Positions 46,826 to 58,641 of a stretch of DNA of 64,000 bases are shown piece after piece. Made by a program: the position numbers and the translations under genes. Source of the stretch: Chenopodium formosanum. Lineage: Eukaryota > Streptophyta > Magnoliopsida > Caryophyllales > Amaranthaceae. The notes beneath the pieces are model-generated. The model had not been told where the DNA came from, did no database searches, and worked only from the letters and a program-made list of their open reading frames with translations. The stretch's first letter is position 1. Each line of letters begins with the position of its first letter. The DNA lies in the NCBI GenBank assembly GCA_024500155.1, contig CM044857.1, forward strand, positions 47,511,001-47,575,000, given 5' to 3'.

Positions 46826-47150
46826 TGTTGAGAATACTAGCCAACTTACACAGGCCCAGCCCACACAAGAGCCTTCCAGCTGACTCAGCATAAGTTGTTA
46901 TAACAACTTCTTTTCTCCACCTCAGCAGTCACACTTTTTGTGCTTTTCTCTTTCCTCTTTATATTAGGTTGTTGTCAGCATTTAATATCTAATTTCAATT
47001 TTCATCTTCTTACAATTTTCTCTCTGTAATAAAGAACTCTAAGAACTCCTCCATTTTTGCTCTGAGCTGAAGCTTGAGCTAATTTCATTGAATGAAGAAG
47101 ACAACAACTATTTCTGCTATTTTCTCTGTTTTAGATTTACAATTTTGACA
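46826..47150 (+). repeat. 5' LTR of the young Copia element
   Basis: 325 bp with TG...CA ends. CTTTATATTAGG near 46957 is a TATA candidate and AATAAAGAA near 47027 a polyadenylation candidate. Confidence 0.95.
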
Positions 47151-47164
47151 TGGTATCAGAGCAG
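47151..47164 (+). promoter_or_regulatory. Primer-binding site (tRNA-iMet)
   Basis: TGGTATCAGAGCAG directly after the 5' LTR, matching the complement of the initiator tRNA-Met 3' end; the same primer as in the old element at 8448. Confidence 0.93.
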
Positions 47165-47521
47165 TAATCTGATCGATCGTTCTTCCGCTGCATTTCTAGC
47201 TTGTTCTTCGTACTTTCTGGAGTTCGTTGTTCTTCGTTTTTCTTCTGGATTTCTTTTGAGGTATTTCTACTTCGATTTCTTCTTCGATTGTTGAAATTGA
47301 AGTTTCTGTTCACTTTGCTGTTCATCTTCGTTTTTTCTTCGGTGATTGCATGATATTTTTTGAGGATTCTATGTTTTCTATTTGGAGAAATTGTTTGTTG
47401 ATTGCGAAGCGAATTCTTCTGGAATCTTCGATTTGTTGAATTTTTGTTGCGATCTTTGTATTGCTGAATTGTTCTGCTCTTTCAAGCTATTCTCTGGTAT
47501 TTTTTGCTTATTTTCTGAGAT

Positions 47522-50500
47522 ATGGAAAATCAAATGAATTCTGCTAGTCGATTCATAGAACCTACTCAAGATCCTTGTTCTGTGTATTATATACATCCTG
47601 CTGATAATACCAGTTTGAAGATTGTTTCTGATCTGTTTAATGGAGAACATTATAGTTCTTGGAAGAGATCTTTGATTTTGCATCTTTCTACAAAGAATAA
47701 GATGTGTTTTGTGGATGGTAGCTTGCCTAAACCGTCTAGTCTGGATTCTAAGTATAAGGCCTGGATTAGGTGCAATGATTTGGTCATAGGTTGGATCCTA
47801 GGCACTCTAGGACCTCTTATTATTAAGAGTGTGTTCTTCTATAAGACTGCACATGAAATCTGGAAAGATTTAGAAGATAGATATGGCCAAACTTCGAATG
47901 CTCAAATGTATTCAATTCAGGAAGAGATATTTGCTGCTCATCAAGAGAATGACAGCATTCCTGAGTATTTTGCCAGAATTAAAAATCTCTGGGATCAGTT
48001 TGATGATGTTTGTCCCTTGCCTATTTGCACCTGTTCTGGTTGCACTTGCAATCTCACTAAGAAATATTTGAAGATACAGCAAGATCAAAGGCTTCTTCAA
48101 TTTCTGATGAGATTGAAGGCTAGTTATCAGCAAGTGAGGAGTAATGTTCTTATGATGATGCCTCTTCCTCCTATCAATCAGGCTTACAATCTTTTGTTGC
48201 AAGAAGAAAGACACAAACAGTTGAGTGAGTCAGGATATTCTTCTGAATCAATGGCATTTGCTGCAGAGAGAAAGAAGTTCTACAAACCTCCACATCAGAA
48301 TCCTCAATTTGGTAACTATGGGAATAAATCTACTTCTGGTGATAATTCTTATTCTTCTTTCAGACAGAATATGGGATACAAGAAAAGAGATTTGTTCTGT
48401 GATCATTGCAAAATGACAAATCATACAGTTGATAAGTGTTTCAAGCTGCATGGCTTTCCTTCTGACAGACCTCAGTCAAAGAAATTTGCTCATTATGCTC
48501 ATGGTGATGATGATAATTCTGAGACAGATTCTCCTTTCACTAAGGAACAATTGAATGCTATCATGAGTTACATTTCCAAACAGAAGGATTCTAAATCTGA
48601 AAATTCAGATTCTATGATTGGTGAGAGCTCTAACAGTGCTGCTTTATTTGCAGGTAAATTCTGTTTCTTATCTCAGTTTAATTTTGGTTGGATCATAGAC
48701 AGTGGGGCTACGGATCATATTTGTTATGATCTAAAAATGTTTGATACATTCACTGAATTTCATAGTCAAGATAATAGTATCACTATCCCTGATGGCAGAA
48801 AGAAACTAGTGACACATATAGGCACAATCAAGATAAATAGTCAGATAACTCTGAGGGATGTTTTATATGTTCCAGATTTTCATTTCAATTTGATATCTGT
48901 GCATAAATTGTGTCTGGATAACTCATGTTCTGTGACTTTCACTGGAAATGAATGTCTCATACAGGGGTTTTCCCAGACCAAAGAGATTGTTCTTGGTAGA
49001 TTGTGCTCAGGACTGTATGTTGCTGACCAGTTTTCTGAATCTGATATTGTTACCATGAAGATTCCTTTCTCTATAGAAAATAAGAGTCACATTGCTTCTG
49101 TTGTTGCTCAGGATATTGCTTTAGGATCTATTAATGATGCAAAGTTATGGCATCTTAGATTTGGTCATATACCTTTTCCTAAGTTGCAGATTATTTTTCC
49201 TGCTCTTAAGGTAAAGAATTCTGATAATGTTGTTTGTCAAATTTGTCCTAAGGCAAGACAGCATAGACTAAGTTTTTCTAGAAGTGAAATAAAGTCTGAT
49301 ATACCTTTTCAGCTGATACATGTAGACCTTTGGGGTCCTTATGTACATCAGACATCTACTGGTTGTCATATGTTTGTAACCATTGTTGATGATTATACAA
49401 GGATGACTTGGATCAAGTTGATCAAGTTTAAATCTGATTCTGTTTCTATTCTAAGAGACTTTACTATATTTGTTAAGAATCAATATGGTTTTGATATTAA
49501 GTGCATAAGGACTGATAATGCCAAAGAACTTTGTGAAGGTTCCATTCTTGATTTTTATCACTCTTTTGGCATTGAACATCAAAAGAGCTGTAGTGACACT
49601 CCACAACAAAATGGGGTTGTGGAAAGAAAACACAAACACTTATTGGAAACAGCTAGAGCTCTACTTTTCCAAGCTAAGTTACCTATGAAATTTTGGGGAG
49701 AATGTGTACTTTGTGCTGCATATTTGATAAACAGAATGCCCTTATCTGTTCTAAACAATCTTTCCCCTTATGAAAAGTTATTCAAAGCTCCACCTGATTT
49801 ATCAAACCTGAGAGCTTTTGGCTGCCTCTGTTATGTGTCTACTCTCAAGGCACATAGATCTAAATTTGATCCTAGATCTGATATTTGTGTTTTCATTGGG
49901 TATTCTGTTGGTCAAAAAGGATATAAGGTTTTACATCTTGCCTCTTCCAAGGTTACAATTTCTAGAGATGTGGTATTCTTTGAGAAGCATTTTCCATATC
50001 ATATGAGAGATGCACACAGTACTGATTCTTCACCTTTTCAATTTTTCATGCCCCCTTCTGCTACTCCTTCTTTTTATCATGATTCTTTCCCTACAAATTC
50101 TAATGATAACACAAATACATCACATCCTTCTCCTCCTTCTTCTCCTCCTTCTTCTCCATCTCTTTCACATGACAGTTCTGATGAGACTATCCCTCTCTCT
50201 CCTGCTGATGTTGTTGATATTCATGATGTCATTCATGATACTCTTTCTCTGCCCCATTCTGAACCACAAATTAGAGCTTCCACAAGGCCTAGAAAGACAC
50301 CCAAGCATTTTGGTGATTATGTTATGTCTGCTGTTACTTCTCATTGGTGCAATTTGGTTGCTTTCTCATCAATTTTGCCTCAACATAGAGCTCTTGTTGC
50401 TCACTCAACTCCTATATGTGAACCTGTTTCCTACAAACAAGCTGCTCAATTTCCAGAATGGTTAGATGCTATGAAGCAAGAATTAGATGCCCTACATAAG

Positions 50501-52021
50501 AACAATACTTGGGATGTTGTTTCCTTACCTTCTGGGAAGAAACCAATAAAGTGTAAATGGGTGTTCAGGATTAAACTTAAGGCAGATGGCACCATTGAGA
50601 GATACAAAGCTAGACTAGTAGCTAAGGGCTATACTCAGAAATATGGAGTTGACTATGCTGAAACTTTCTCTCCAGTAGTCAGAATGTCTACTGTGAGAAC
50701 TGTCATTGCTTTGGCTGTCTGTAAAGGCTGGGATATGTTCCAATTGGATGTGAACAATGCATTTTTGCATGGGGATTTACATGAAGAGATATATATGGTT
50801 TTACCTGAGGGTTACCCTACTTCTGATTCTGGTTCAAAGGTGTGCAAACTGAAGAAATCTTTATATGGCCTTAAGCAAGCCTCTAGACAGTGGTTTGCTA
50901 AACTCACCACTGAATTGCTTCTTCAAGGCTTTACTCAATGCAAAAGTGACTACTCTCTTTTCATCAAATCTGTTAATGATAAAATGACTGTAGCAGCCAT
51001 CTATGTTGATGACATCATTTTAACTGGAAATGATGTGTCTGGTATTCAATCCTTGAAACAGCATCTTCACAAGATCTTTAGCATTAAAGATTTGGGTAGA
51101 TTGAGTTATTTTCTTGGTCTTGAGGTCAATCATGTTCCAGATGGTGTGGTTCTTACTCAACACAAATTCACAAAGGAACTATTGGCTGCTAGTGGGATTG
51201 ATTCTGCTAAAACTGTTGTTACTCCCTTGCCTGTAAATTTGAAGCTCACTCAAGATGATGGTGCTCTCCTTTCTGATCCTACTCTCTATAGGAGTTTTGT
51301 TGGAAAACTTAACTTTCTCACTCACACTCGACCAGATTTGGCATTTACAGTTTAGAATCTTAGTCAGTTCATGCAGTCTCCAAGAGAACCACATTGGCAG
51401 GCTTTGCAACATGTTTTCAAGTATCTCAATGGTATACTTGGTCAGGGTATATTGCTTAAGGCTTCTGATCAGATCACTCTTCAAGCTTTTTCTGACTCTG
51501 ATTGGGCAGGGTGTCCAGATTCCAGAAGATCAGTCTCTGGGTATGTTCTCCAACTTGGTCAATCTCCAATTAGTTGGAAGTCCAAGAAGCAGGCTACTGT
51601 CTCTAAGTCCTCTTCTGAAGCTGAGTACAGAGCCATGGCTAGTGCTGCTTCTGAGGTTGTTCATATGGTCCGTTTGCTGGGTGAACTTGGTGTTTCCAAT
51701 CTACAGCCTGTTGTCTTGCACTGTGATAACCAATCTGCTCTTCACATTGCCAAAAATCCTGTCTTCCATGAGAGGACTAAGCACATTGAGATTGACTGCC
51801 ACTTCACACGAGAAAAAGTTCTGGAGGGATTGATTCAGCTCTCTTACTTGCCTACATCCTCTCAGATTGCTGATGTTCTTACTAAAGTGCTTCCTTCTGA
51901 GAAGTTCACTGAGCTTCTTGCCAAACTTGGTTTGTTCAGTCCCCAACCAAGTTTGAGGGGGGGTGTTGAGAATACTAGCCAACTTACACAGGCCCAGCCC
52001 ACACAAGAGCCTTCCAGCTGA
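47522..52021 (+). pseudogene. Copia gag-pol polyprotein with one in-frame stop
   Basis: A single frame of 1499 codons is interrupted only by TAG at 51353-51355 (codon 1278); reading resumes in the same frame to TGA at 52019-52021. Domains in order: Gag with CCHC zinc knuckle (from C293), aspartic protease (DSGATDH, D393), integrase with HHCC zinc-binding part (from H544) and D602-D665-E701 catalytic triad with 35-residue spacing, reverse transcriptase with YVDD (about 1161-1164), and RNase H (DSDWAG near 1325, SSSEAEYRA, CDNQSA). The stop falls between reverse transcriptase and RNase H, so the product lacks RNase H unless it is read through. The C-terminus runs 58 bases into the 3' LTR. All catalytic residues I could check are present. 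Confidence 0.93.
51955..51963 (+). promoter_or_regulatory. Polypurine tract of the young Copia element
   Basis: GAGGGGGGG immediately before the 3' LTR and inside the polyprotein frame. Confidence 0.9.
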
Positions 52022-52288
52022 CTCAGCATGAGTTGTTATAACAACTTCTTTTCTCCACCTCAGCAGTCACACTTTTTGTGCTTTTCTCTTTCCTCTTTAT
52101 ATTAGGTTGTTGTCAGCATTTAATATCTAATTTCAATTTTCATCTTCTTACAATTTTCTCTCTGTAATAAAGAACTCTAAGAACTCCTCCATTTTTGCTC
52201 TGAGCTGAAGCTTGAGCTAATTTCATTGAATGAAGAAGACAACAACTATTTCTGCTATTTTCTCTGTTTTAGATTTACAATTTTGACA
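51964..52288 (+). repeat. 3' LTR of the young Copia element
   Basis: 325 bp, one substitution from the 5' LTR, followed by the TTTCT target duplication. Its first 58 bases also encode the polyprotein C-terminus. Confidence 0.95.
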
Positions 52289-52293
52289 TTTCT

Positions 52294-52763
52294 CAAAATC
52301 TCTTACCATTAATCTTCATCAACTTCATTCACTGCTAATACATCCTTCAAATTTTTTAAAATAATCGCATAACTAATTGTACTTGTATAGCATCAACTAT
52401 GCATGTATGATTTAACTTCATCTATATCCAGAAACAGAGGTAGATTATACAGAGTAATATTATCTGGTTAATGGAGTAATAGAACAGTATGAATCAAATA
52501 ATCAAAACAACTTTATAATTAAAAAAATAAATAAAAACAAATAAGGAGGAGAGGGATAGTGGACTAGTGGAGTATAACACAAAAACTGTTTTATTATATA
52601 CCAACGATCATATCTTACATAGTACTATTGAAACTGAAAACATACTGAATAAAAAAACAGAGACCACATTTTTTTTTCCTCAACAATTTATTACAACCTC
52701 AAACTCAAACGATCGAACTTTTTTCCCACTCAAAAATCCCAGAAAACAAGCTTAATTAATTAA
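52294..52763. other. Flank and 3' UTR of the small HSP gene
   Basis: AT-rich sequence between the Copia element and the HSP stop codon. The HSP transcript presumably ends here. No other feature seen. Confidence 0.5.
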
Positions 52764-53252
52764 TTAAGAAACGTTGATAGATTTAACCTCAGGCTTAGGA
52801 GCTTCAACCTTAGGAACAGTAACAGTAAGAACACCATTCTCCATAGCAGCTTTGACATTATCAACCTTAGCATTATCGGGCAGCCTAAACTTCCTCATAA
52901 ACTGACCAGAACTCCTCTCAACACGATGCCATGTATCATTCTTCTCTTCCTTCTCTCTTGCCCGCTGCCCGCTGATTCGGAGCACGTTTCCATCTTCAAC
53001 CTCGACCTTCACCTCCTCTTTCTTCACTCCGGGAAGATCGGCCTTGAAGACGTGAGCCTCCGGAGTCTCCCTCCAGTCGATGCGAGCGTTGGCGAATGCG
53101 GCGGTTTCGGAGGCGGTGCCAGAGCGAGGGACGGTGGGAGTGAGGGAAGAAGGGAGGTCGAAGAATGGGTCCCATACGTCGAGGGAGAATGGGTCGAAGA
53201 TGTTGCTGCGACGGTTGGTGGTATTGAACCAGTTGTTTGGGATTAGCGACAT
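52764..53252 (-). CDS. Class I small heat-shock protein (18 kDa type)
   Basis: 162-residue, intronless ATP-independent chaperone of the HSP20 family, acting in the cytosol as a large oligomer that holds unfolding proteins. The N-terminus MSLIPNNWF and FDPFSLDVWDPF are class I signatures. The alpha-crystallin domain spans about residues 57-148 (DWRETPEAHVFKADLPG, then FMRKFRLPDNAKVD, then ENGVLTVTVPK). The C-terminal SINV provides an I-x-V anchor for oligomer assembly. No signal peptide, as expected for the cytosolic class. Length fits the family. A four-unit heat-shock element lies about 160 bp upstream, so heat induction is likely. Confidence 0.95.
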   Translation of the reverse strand: MSLIPNNWFNTTNRRSNIFDPFSLDVWDPFFDLPSSLTPTVPRSGTASETAAFANARIDWRETPEAHVFKADLPGVKKEEVKVEVEDGNVLRISGQRAREKEEKNDTWHRVERSSGQFMRKFRLPDNAKVDNVKAAMENGVLTVTVPKVEAPKPEVKSINVS

Positions 53253-53410
53253 TGTTGATTGATGATCAAATTGGAGAGATTAGTGTCTTTTTTTTTTTTT
53301 TTTTGAGGGTTTTTTATTTTGCTGTGAATATGTTGATTTCTGATGACGATTGAGGATGCAAATGGAGGGGGGGTTGAATTTACAGGGGAAGGTGATGAAA
53401 GAGGGGTGAT

Positions 53411-53428
53411 TTCATGAGATTTCTGGAG
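53411..53428 (-). promoter_or_regulatory. Heat-shock element, four units
   Basis: TTC-AT-GAG-AT-TTC-TG-GAG on the plus strand: four alternating triplets at exact 5-bp steps, with GAG in place of GAA. On the coding strand the GAA units are perfect. It lies 159 bp upstream of the HSP start codon, with a TGTAAATT TATA-like motif 35 bp nearer the gene. Confidence 0.7.
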
Positions 53429-53537
53429 AGTGGATGACGTGTTAAAGGGAGAGCATGGGAGAATTGATGGGAAGAATGTAGAATGTGGAGTACCGTCGTA
53501 CCCAGAATTGCCTAGAGTTTACTGTTCATTAGGTGTC

Positions 53538-53547
53538 TAGAATGTTC
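53538..53547 (-). promoter_or_regulatory. Second heat-shock element, distal
   Basis: TAGAATGTTC contains GAA-TG-TTC in a perfect inverted pair, about 290 bp upstream of the HSP start. Two clear units only, so weaker than the proximal site. Confidence 0.5.
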
Positions 53548-53717
53548 TACGCTACACATGAAATTTCTCAATTTTTCTTTCCGTGTAGCATGGTAAAAAT
53601 GTCATTTTTTTTTTAATTTTTGGTGTGGTTTGGAATCACTTAAAAAAAAATTGTACACATGATTCAACGTTCAATTATATTAAAAATATGGAGTGTAAAA
53701 AAAAAAAAGAGAGCCTA

Positions 53718-53861
53718 TTATGTACATCCGCCATCTGAGTGTACCGTACATGCAGGGTCATTTGTTCATTCAATCAATAAATAAGTAAAAATATTATTGG
53801 CTTATTTGTTGATTAAATAAGCAAATGACCTCGGCTGTACGGCACAGTCGGACGTGTATAA
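53718..53861. mobile_element. Foldback MITE
   Basis: TTATGTACATCCG...GTACCGTACA...GGTCATTTG at the left is mirrored by CAAATGACC...TGTACGGCAC...CGGACGTGTATAA at the right, with imperfect inverted arms of about 60 bp around an AT-rich loop. Target duplication unclear; the superfamily is not assigned. Confidence 0.55.
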
Positions 53862-55713
53862 CAAATTCTAATAAAAACCATGTAAACTCATATTTTTAAC
53901 CCATATTAATTTAAGATACAACTAGTGATTGTAAACCTACATACCTATTTTATTAACATATAAGAGTATTTTCATTCTTGGTACAAATAACTACTTACAT
54001 AATACCCATTCATATTTGAGTACAGTTTTTGGTATATTATATCAAATGCACCCTAATTGTAGAACATGATCATCATATTAACTAATATACCCGAATTGTT
54101 AAACATGATCATCATACTATCAAAATACTTCTTACCTCTTTACACAAACCTATTACTATATTAAGATTTTACCTAAAGATAGTTATGTATCGTGTTGTGT
54201 CATATTGTCACTTATACACCTAATTTACATTTAAGCTCAATATACATGTTATGCAAATCAAGTCGATGAAGTCGTGTGTGTATGCACGTGTAGGCCAAAT
54301 TTCACCTACCTTAACATGCAGGCCTTGTCGTGACATGCTTTGTATATATTTTTCCAAATAAATGTTGCCTAGACTCAACACATACAATAACACAATATGC
54401 CATAACTTGTTTTTTTCATGTTGAGCCATGAGATGCCAATAGGCTGCCCCGACCCAATGCCATCTTCAATTCTACCAATCCACCCTACTATTTGATGTCG
54501 TCTCAACTCTACCAGACTACCACAACTTCTACATAGCAGCTAGAAGGTGATAATAGGCCGAACTTTGGCAAAAAAAGTGCCAATTTGGGCCAAGGCTTCG
54601 GGACCAAGCGAATACTAATTTCAGGCCAAAAAAGTCATACCTAAACCTACTATTTTGGGTAAAAATTAGACTAATTCTAATTTTTCTAATTTTTAACTAA
54701 AATTATAATTTTGAAATGCCCAAAACCCAAAAATAATTTAAAATCTGGCGGGCTTAAAAAATCTACCTTGACCAAGCCTAATAATTCTTTTTTGGCCAGG
54801 TTAACTTTGATTAAGTCTATTTTACATTTTTACTAATTAGTACAAAAATACTCTATTTCACTATTTGCTCAAATTACTCACCACATTTTCAAACATCTCA
54901 ATTAATTTCCATCGAGCAACTTTTAGTCTCTAATGGACATGCAGCACCCTTTACATGTATTAGAAGTCACATCATACATTTTACTATAAACATATTTCAA
55001 TGGCAATAAAAATGTTTATCACAAGACCAATGATAAAAAAATTAATATTCCTACCAACTTTGCTAGTAGTATTTTTTAATTATGTTAGTATTTTTTTTTT
55101 AATTATGTTTCATATTAAAATATAATACACTAAATACTTTGTACAAAGCATTACTTTGAGAGCGTTTATTTAGTTTCATTAATTATTATTATTCACTTTT
55201 TTTTTTAAAAAAAAAAGTTAATAATTTTATAAATCAAATACGGAGTAATATAATTTGATATTCAAAGTACACCCGATGCATAACCCAAGCCACACACTAG
55301 TTCGAGATTAAATTAGACTAATTTTATCTCCATAATATTAGTACTCCACTACTCCGTACATTGGGTTGGGTTCTTGGGTCATGAACTGATGATTGTTATT
55401 TTGGGTCGTTCATTTTGTTATTTATTGGGCTCTGCGTTATTAAATCCTTACCCGATAAATTTCAGAAATTTGGATCCGCTCAATTACCGGGTACATCCCA
55501 GTGCATGCAACTTCCCAGTGCCCACCACATGCTCAAGAGAAAGAGAGATAAAAATAGTACTCCAATGGAATTTAGCTCAGAGTATAAACAAATACAGCTC
55601 AAAACATTTCTGGGAAATTACCTTATAAATGGTCACTTTCAGTAACTTTCAACCAATGCATGCTAATGCAATATACACCAGAAATTAAAGCCAAGCCAGC
55701 TGAATTGGATAAG
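53862..55713. other. Unassigned DNA upstream of the UGT array
   Basis: AT-rich, with a poly-T/poly-A foldback near 55200. No gene or transposon end recognised. The last few hundred bases would include the promoter of the first UGT copy. Confidence 0.4.
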
Positions 55714-58445
55714 ATGAGGCGAAGATTGGTGCTCTTCCCTTTACCCATTGCAAGGGCATCAGACACCCATGCTTCTGCTAGCAAACATCTTATATTCAAA
55801 AGGCTTCTCCATTTCTATTATTCATACACATTTCAACTCACCTAATCCTGATAATTACCCACATTTTAGTTTCCATCCTATTTCTGAGAGCTTGTTGGCT
55901 GTAAAGCTTCTACTGCAGATGTTATAGGACTTCTGAATACGCTTAACGTTAACTGTGTGGTGCCTTTCAGGGATCTTTTGGCTCAGATACTGTCTGAGAA
56001 TGCTGCCAAAGAGCCTGTTGCTTGCTTAATTACTGATGCTATGTGGCACTTCACACAAGATATTGCAGACAACCTCATGCTCCCAAGGATTGTGTTGCGG
56101 ACCAGTAATCCATCATCTTTTGTTGCATTTACTTATTTGTCGCTTTTTCGAGAAAAAGGGTACCTCTCGGCACAAGGTATGATATCAAAACATTTTCTTA
56201 TGTTTTGTTCCACTTTCTTTGTACTGCCTTGCTAATAACAAGTCCAAAAAGATCACTCCTTAGTTGAGAAGCTAATTTTCCCCAAGAAATGGAAAATAAA
56301 GTGTGTGAATGCCATCATATTATTTATAAAACTAATGTTCATGTTTCAAACTTTGTTTATTTAGCTGTTTGGTAGAAGGAAGAAAATGGAAAAGAAAGGA
56401 AATTAATTTAAGTAAATGTATAGCTTTTCCATGTTTGATTTTAATATGTATATGATGAAATATGTGGGGATGCTAAGGAAAAGAAAGTACTCAATTATTA
56501 AACTCACTCACATTTTTTTTCTTCCCAAAATCATGAATTTGGTAGAATGGAATACATGAAATTTTCCTTCATAAATTTTCCAAATCCTTTAACATTGCCT
56601 ACCAAATCAATGAATTATTTCAGTGAAATGCTAGTTACTTTCATTTGAAATTTTTTAAACCCAAACCAACAATAATTTAAGTCATGCCTTGAGATAGTTT
56701 CCAAGTGTCATGTTAGGATTCATGTTTTTGTTATTTGGAGAGTGTCATCATGTGAATATGAATCAATACCATCATGTGAATATGTATCAATATCATGATC
56801 TCGCATTGGAGTCCTGCATCAGATTTTGAAAATTTCAAGGTTATCCTCTGCTGTCCTTCTACAGAGAAGAGCAGACAATAATACAATAAAGGACTGATCA
56901 GCTCTGCTACAATTATATGTTTTAAATTCTTCTAGAGGCTGCATTGGTAGCTAGCTCCTCTGTTGGCTTAACAGCATTGTAGAGATTATATCATTCTACA
57001 AGCTGTCTTTTCTTTCAAATGAATCCATGAATGTAATGCAAGGCCAGCAAGGGATTATTTCATCTAATTTTCCATAATTTTTATATATTGATATTGCCAT
57101 AATTATGAGTATTTTCAGTTAGTGATAATGTTGGAAACTATAGTGAACCGGTTCAAACTTTTAATTTTTGTACAAGATCAGATGCATGTCTTTGTACTTT
57201 TGTTGCACTCCATGGATTTATCAAAATGACAATAAAAGCAGGAAAATACGGCTAGAAGTCATACATTAGTGTACAATGTGTGGAGTATTTGATGAAGTTT
57301 ACAAAGATTTATTTGTGCAGAAACTGATATATTGTAAAATGAGACACAAACTTGCCTAGTTCATTATATAATTGTGTGTGTATTATACATCACTTGTAGC
57401 TTTTTAGGGCCTTTAAGAATATAGAATATGCTGATAAGCAACTGTTTCAGAATTTGAACCGGACTTATTATCTGACCATTCAATTCTCTGAGATCAGGAC
57501 CGGACTTATATTTTTCTTTTAGATTTCCCAATTTTTATTTATTTTTGATCTTCTTATGCTCCTCAGGTTGTCAATTGGAAGAGAAAGTCCCAGAGCTTCC
57601 ACCTTTGAAAATGAAAGACATTCCCATACTTGGAACATGTGATCTTGAAGCAACTTATGGATTAGTTTGTAACATGATAGAAAAAACCCAAGTCCTCAAG
57701 AGGACTCATATTCAACTCTTTTGAGGAACTTGAAGGTCCTGCACTGGCCATGCTCCAGCAAGACTTCAATATTCCCCTTTTTGCAATTGGCCCGTTTCAT
57801 AAGCAGGCTCCATCTTTATCAAGTAGCTTGCTAAAACAAGAACGAGACTGTATTTCCTGGTTGAATGCTCATGCACCCAAGTCAGTGCTATATATTAGCT
57901 TTGGAAGCATAGCTGCAGTTGGTGAGGCAGATTTTCTGGAGATTGCCTGGGGCTTAGCAAATAGCAAACAACCATTCTTATGGGCTATTAGGCCAGGGTT
58001 GTTCCGTGGCTTAGATGGGCCTGCTCCACTGCCATCTGGGTTCTTGGAGACAATTGCAAAGCAAGGCCGGATTGTTACATGGGTCCCACAAGACGAGGTT
58101 TTGGCTCATCCTGCAGTTGGAGGATTTATGACTCACAGTGGCTGGAACTCGACCTTGGAGAGCATTTGTGAAGGTGTGCCAATGCTATGTCTTCCTTGCT
58201 TTGGTGATCAGATGGTTAATGCTAGACATGTAACTGATGTGTGGAAGGTGGGTTTGCGATTTGAGAATGGACTAAACAGAGATGATATAGAGAACTCTAT
58301 CAGAAGAGTACTGGTGGAAAACGAAGGCAAAGAGATGAGCCAGAGGTTGGCATGTTTGAAAGAGAAGGCAAGTCTTTGTCTAGCATCTGGTGGATCCTGT
58401 CACAAGTCCTTGGAAATCTTGGTTTCACATATCTTATCATTTTGA
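55714..58445 (+). pseudogene. UGT76-like glycosyltransferase, frameshifted copy (UGT-A)
   Basis: Two exons (55714-56176, 57567-58445) with the same intron position and phase as UGT-B. Relative to UGT-B it has one extra base at CCC 55744-55746, one missing base near 55891-55905 and one extra base near 57687-57692, so the frame is broken in both exons. Elsewhere it reads well: CLITDAMWHF in exon 1, then FGSIAAVGEADFLEIAWG and the 44-residue PSPG sugar-donor box (WVPQDEV to FGDQ) in exon 2, ending HILSF. The PSPG box has HSGWNS instead of the usual HCGWNS. Either a young pseudogene or three base errors at homopolymers; intact codons and absence of other stops leave both open. Confidence 0.85.
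56177..57566 (+). other. Intron of UGT-A
   Basis: 1390 bp, GT-AG. No inserted element recognised; an AT-rich spacer with no coding frames of note. Confidence 0.75.
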
Positions 58446-58459
58446 TTATTTTACTTCAT

Positions 58460-58641
58460 GATAGATGTGTACCCCTTTGGACCCTCTCCTTGACATTAAT
58501 TTAGTGTAAGTGACTTTTCAATGTGATCAAATGTTGTTTTCTATGTACCCGATAGATGTGTACCCCTTTGGACCCTCTCCTTGACATTAATTTAGTGTAA
58601 GTGACTTTTCAATGTGATCAAATGTTGTTTTCTATGTACCC
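58460..58641 (+). repeat. 91-bp perfect tandem duplication after UGT-A
   Basis: 58460-58550 and 58551-58641 are identical (GATAGATGTGTACCCCTTTG onward). It starts 14 bp after the stop codon and so lies in the presumed 3' UTR. Confidence 0.92.

Larger units (their letters stand above)
46826..52288 (+). mobile_element. Young Copia LTR retrotransposon, nearly intact
   Basis: 325-bp LTRs at 46826-47150 and 51964-52288 start TGTTGAGAATAC and end ATTTTGACA; they differ at a single base (A/G at 46892 versus 52030). The target duplication TTTCT is perfect (46821-46825, 52289-52293). PBS, one gag-pol frame and PPT are all in place. Near-identical LTRs mean a very recent insertion. It lies between the glucosidase and small HSP genes, 476 bp from the stop codon of the latter. 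Confidence 0.97.

Noticed and set aside
52926..53262. Plus-strand frames over the small HSP
   Set aside because: Antisense shadows of a clear HSP20 gene.
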